Assembly: GCA_030019485.1 (NCBI GenBank)
Contig: JASEEW010000086.1
Location: 1-7,711 of the forward strand
Origin: Thermoplasmatales archaeon
GTDB taxonomy: Archaea; Thermoplasmatota; JASEFT01; JAUWIS01
DNA: 7,711 bases
Direction of reading: 5' to 3'
The translations under genes were made by a program, and so were the position numbers. The notes beneath the pieces are model-generated. The model saw only the letters and a list, made by a program, of their open reading frames with translations. It was not told the origin of the DNA and did no database searches. This document shows, in pieces, positions 6,094-7,711 of the stretch (its first letter is position 1; the number at the start of each line of letters is the position of its first letter).

Positions 6094-6321
6094 ATGTTAG
6101 AAGAAAAGATTAAAGAGGTTATTGAGAAAAAAATAAATCCTGTTTTAACAAAAGACGGGGGTAAAGCAGAATTTGTTGGTATTGAAGATGGAAAGGTAAC
6201 TATCAGATTAAAAGGTCACTGTGCAGGATGCCCGATGAAACAGTACACAATAACAAATTTTGTTAAAACTATACTCATGCAAAGCATTACAGAAGTGAAA
6301 GAGGTAACAGAGGTTGTTTAG
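6094..6321 (+). CDS. NifU C-terminal-domain (NFU) iron-sulfur carrier protein
   Basis: The 75-residue protein consists only of the NifU C-terminal domain, which uses a CxxC pair to bind and pass on Fe-S clusters, usually across a dimer. Visible features are the opening helix, DGG (21-23), the strands EFVGIEDGKVTIRLKG, and CAGCPM with Cys43 and Cys46, followed by the amphipathic helix QYTITNFVKTILMQ. I start at ATG 6094. A TTG at 6079 would add five residues overlapping hypC but has less support. It follows hypC by four bases and is surely cotranscribed. HypD, the HypC partner, needs a [4Fe-4S] cluster, so supply to the hydrogenase pathway is a reasonable inference. It converges on the FmdE-family gene with an 11-bp gap. 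Confidence 0.92.
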   Translation: MLEEKIKEVIEKKINPVLTKDGGKAEFVGIEDGKVTIRLKGHCAGCPMKQYTITNFVKTILMQSITEVKEVTEVV

Positions 6322-6332
6322 GAAACATAAAA

Positions 6333-6731
6333 TCATTCAATAGAAATATTAAAAAGTTTCTCCGCGTTCATCCCATAAACCCACAATGATAGTTCCTCCT
6401 CATTTTCTTTACTCATTTCTCTGTCAATCCTGCTTTTTATATCATCTTTTAATTTTATCTTTATTCTCTTATCATCCCTGAAAAACACTGCCTCAGCCAA
6501 GCCCTTGTTTTCCACAGAAATATTTCCTTTGCCGAGTGTGCAGGAAGATGAAAACTGAATACCATCAATTATGCATGATATCGGCGGTTTTGTTCCTGTT
6601 TTCACAACACATCTTAATTCTTTTCCTCCTGCCCCAAATTTTTCAACAGCAAGTTTTCCCATCCTGAAACCAACTACCACATAGGGTCCAAGATGCCCAT
6701 GGAATTTTTTCAGGTTTTCAAGTTCTGACAT
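6333..6731 (-). CDS. FmdE-family protein (short form, without C-terminal zinc finger)
   Basis: The 132-residue protein matches the FmdE domain, named from the molybdenum formylmethanofuran dehydrogenase operon but also found in organisms and operons unrelated to that enzyme. Hallmarks are FHGHLGPYVVVGFRMG (10-25), with the putative metal-binding His11 and His13, and CIIDGIQ followed by SSSCTLGKGNI (53-71), with Cys53, Asp56 and Cys64. The C-terminal third is a charged domain ending SLWVYGMNAEKL. Longer relatives add a zinc-ribbon tail, absent here. GAGG (6738-6741) stands six bases before the ATG at 6731, favouring it over the ATG at 6743. The gene overlaps the FecE-type ATPase by 14 bp and is the last gene of a metal-chelate uptake operon. 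A role in binding or handling the imported metal or cofactor is plausible but unproven. Confidence 0.85.
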   Translation of the reverse strand: MSELENLKKFHGHLGPYVVVGFRMGKLAVEKFGAGGKELRCVVKTGTKPPISCIIDGIQFSSSCTLGKGNISVENKGLAEAVFFRDDKRIKIKLKDDIKSRIDREMSKENEEELSLWVYGMNAEKLFNISIE

Positions 6732-7527
6732 GCTTTTCCTCATTGTTTACATGAGATATTAAGATAATGTTTGGCCTGCCTGTCACAGGATGCTGTTCAA
6801 TATTCACATTGACATTATAAACATTTCTGATGTTTTCAGCTATCAAAACCTCATCAATGTTTCCTATAGAATAAATTTTTCCTTGATTAAGGAGTATAAG
6901 TTTGTCGCAGAACCTTGCAGCAAGGTTCAAATCATGAAAAACAGAGATAACAGTAATTTTTTCCTCAGTATTCAGATTTCTGATGAATTCAAGTATTTCC
7001 AGTTGATGGTTGATGTCAAGATGCGCGGTTGGTTCATCCAGCAGCAGTATTTTTGGTTCCTGAGCAAGCGCACGCGCAACAATCACCTTCTGGAGTTCAC
7101 CCCCACTTAATTCTGTTATCAATCTATTTGCAAGATGGCGTATGCCTGTTGCTTTCAAACTATTTTCTGCAATTCTTATGTCTTTTTCTGTTTCAAACTC
7201 CAGTCTTTTTTTATGCGGATTCCTTCCCATCAAAACAATGTCAATCACAGTAAGAGGAAAGGTAATACTTGCTGTTTGAGGAACAACACCTATGCTCCTA
7301 GCAATCTCCTTCCTATTTAGGGTGAATAATTCATTATTATCAAGCATGATTGTGCCTGTTCTTGGTTTCAGTATGCTGCTGATGCATTTGAGCAGTGTTG
7401 TTTTACCTGAACCGTTAGGACCTATTATGCCAAGTATCTCATTATCTACTTCAAATGTAATGTCTTTTAACACCTTAACACTGTCGTAACTGAATGAAAC
7501 GTTTTCAACCCTGATTTTTACCACCAT
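6718..7527 (-). CDS. Iron-siderophore/cobalamin-type ABC importer ATPase (FecE/BtuD-like)
   Basis: This is the ATP-hydrolysing subunit of a FecCD/BtuCD-type importer for metal chelates, heme or corrinoids. In 269 residues it has Walker A GPNGSGKTT (36-44), the Q-loop Gln84 in VVPQTASITFPLTV, the signature LSGGELQKV (140-148), Walker B LLLDEPTAHLD (161-171) and the switch His198 in VFHDLNLAARFCD. The sequence VLMGRNPHK (98-106) is typical of the FecE/BtuD class. Domain order and length are normal. The start overlaps the permease stop by 10 bp. AGGTGA lies only one base before the ATG at 7527 but four before a GTG at 7524, so translation may begin one codon later. A longer frame beginning at 7674 reads the permease gene out of frame and is not real. 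FmdE-family coupling follows downstream. Confidence 0.93.
   Translation of the reverse strand: MVVKIRVENVSFSYDSVKVLKDITFEVDNEILGIIGPNGSGKTTLLKCISSILKPRTGTIMLDNNELFTLNRKEIARSIGVVPQTASITFPLTVIDIVLMGRNPHKKRLEFETEKDIRIAENSLKATGIRHLANRLITELSGGELQKVIVARALAQEPKILLLDEPTAHLDINHQLEILEFIRNLNTEEKITVISVFHDLNLAARFCDKLILLNQGKIYSIGNIDEVLIAENIRNVYNVNVNIEQHPVTGRPNIILISHVNNEEKHVRT
6738..6741 (-). promoter_or_regulatory. Shine-Dalgarno site of the FmdE-family gene
   Basis: GAGG on the minus strand, six bases before the ATG at 6731 and inside the preceding ATPase gene. It supports the 132-residue product over a version four residues longer. Confidence 0.55.
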
Positions 7528-7711
7528 TTCACCTTCTTTTTTCTTCTCAGAAGATAAAGGAAGAAAGGCGCACCCACCAGTGCAGTAACTATCCCAACCG
7601 GTATCTCTGTTGGCTCTATAATACTTCTGGTCATGGTGTCTGCCAGAATAAGGAATATTGCACCGGTAATGCATGAGGATGGTAAAAGTATTCTATGGTC
7701 GGGTCCAACAA
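7518..7711 (-). CDS. FecCD/BtuC-type ABC importer permease, C-terminal 64 residues
   Basis: The gene is cut by the right edge. The visible 64 codons begin VGPDHRILLPSS and contain a membrane helix (ITGAIFLILADTMTR), then IEPTEIPVGIVTALVGAPFF and a last helix ending LYLLRRKKK, finishing with KVKWW and TAA (7518-7520). The EIPVGIVTALVGAPFF stretch is the highly conserved C-terminal signature of FecCD/BtuC permeases, just before the final transmembrane helix. The positive tail is expected on the cytoplasmic side. The stop lies 10 bases inside the ATPase gene, so the two are coupled. The substrate-binding protein and promoter should lie beyond the right edge. Confidence 0.93.
   Translation of the reverse strand, partial: VGPDHRILLPSSCITGAIFLILADTMTRSIIEPTEIPVGIVTALVGAPFFLYLLRRKKKVKWW

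Noticed and set aside
7528..7674. Upstream extension of the importer ATPase to an ATG at 7674
   Set aside because: It reads the permease gene in another frame; the permease frame there encodes the conserved FecCD C-terminus.

Overview
The window looks like a piece of an archaeal, probably euryarchaeal-type, chromosome of modest G+C. The support is an archaeal-style OMP decarboxylase, a KaiC/RecA-like protein of the archaeal signal-transduction type, an FmdE-family protein, a tRNA gene without encoded CCA, and TATA-like boxes placed about 25-30 bases before start codons. Shine-Dalgarno sites of the AGGTGA type occur at genes inside operons. I cannot name the genus.

Left part (minus strand, read right to left): tRNA-Arg(CCT), then about 140 bp of nested direct and inverted repeats, then a KaiC-like protein with a degenerate P-loop, then hypF. 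The last two genes overlap by ATGA. A reading frame entering from the left edge on the plus strand stops at 77 and may be the tail of a convergent gene.

Middle: pyrF (plus) converges on a two-gene ABC-2 exporter cassette, ATPase then permease (minus). The two stop codons lie in one shared TTAA. The exporter ATPase diverges from hypC (plus). Their 78-bp gap holds a perfect 8-bp inverted repeat touching a TATA box, the best operator candidate here. hypC is followed after 4 bases by a stand-alone NifU C-terminal-domain protein.

Right part (minus strand): the end of a FecCD/BtuC-type permease, its ATPase, and a short FmdE-family protein, chained by 10- and 14-bp overlaps. This is a metal-chelate or cobalamin-type uptake operon whose start lies beyond the right edge.

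Together HypF, HypC, the NifU-like protein, the metal-complex importer and the FmdE protein point to metalloenzyme assembly, mainly [NiFe]-hydrogenase maturation. No hydrogenase subunit and no hypA, B, D or E is present, so the hyp genes are dispersed at least at this scale. Most of the window is ordinary and tightly packed. The least explained items are the repeat cluster beside the tRNA, the degenerate KaiC-like protein tied to hypF, and the FmdE protein tied to the importer.
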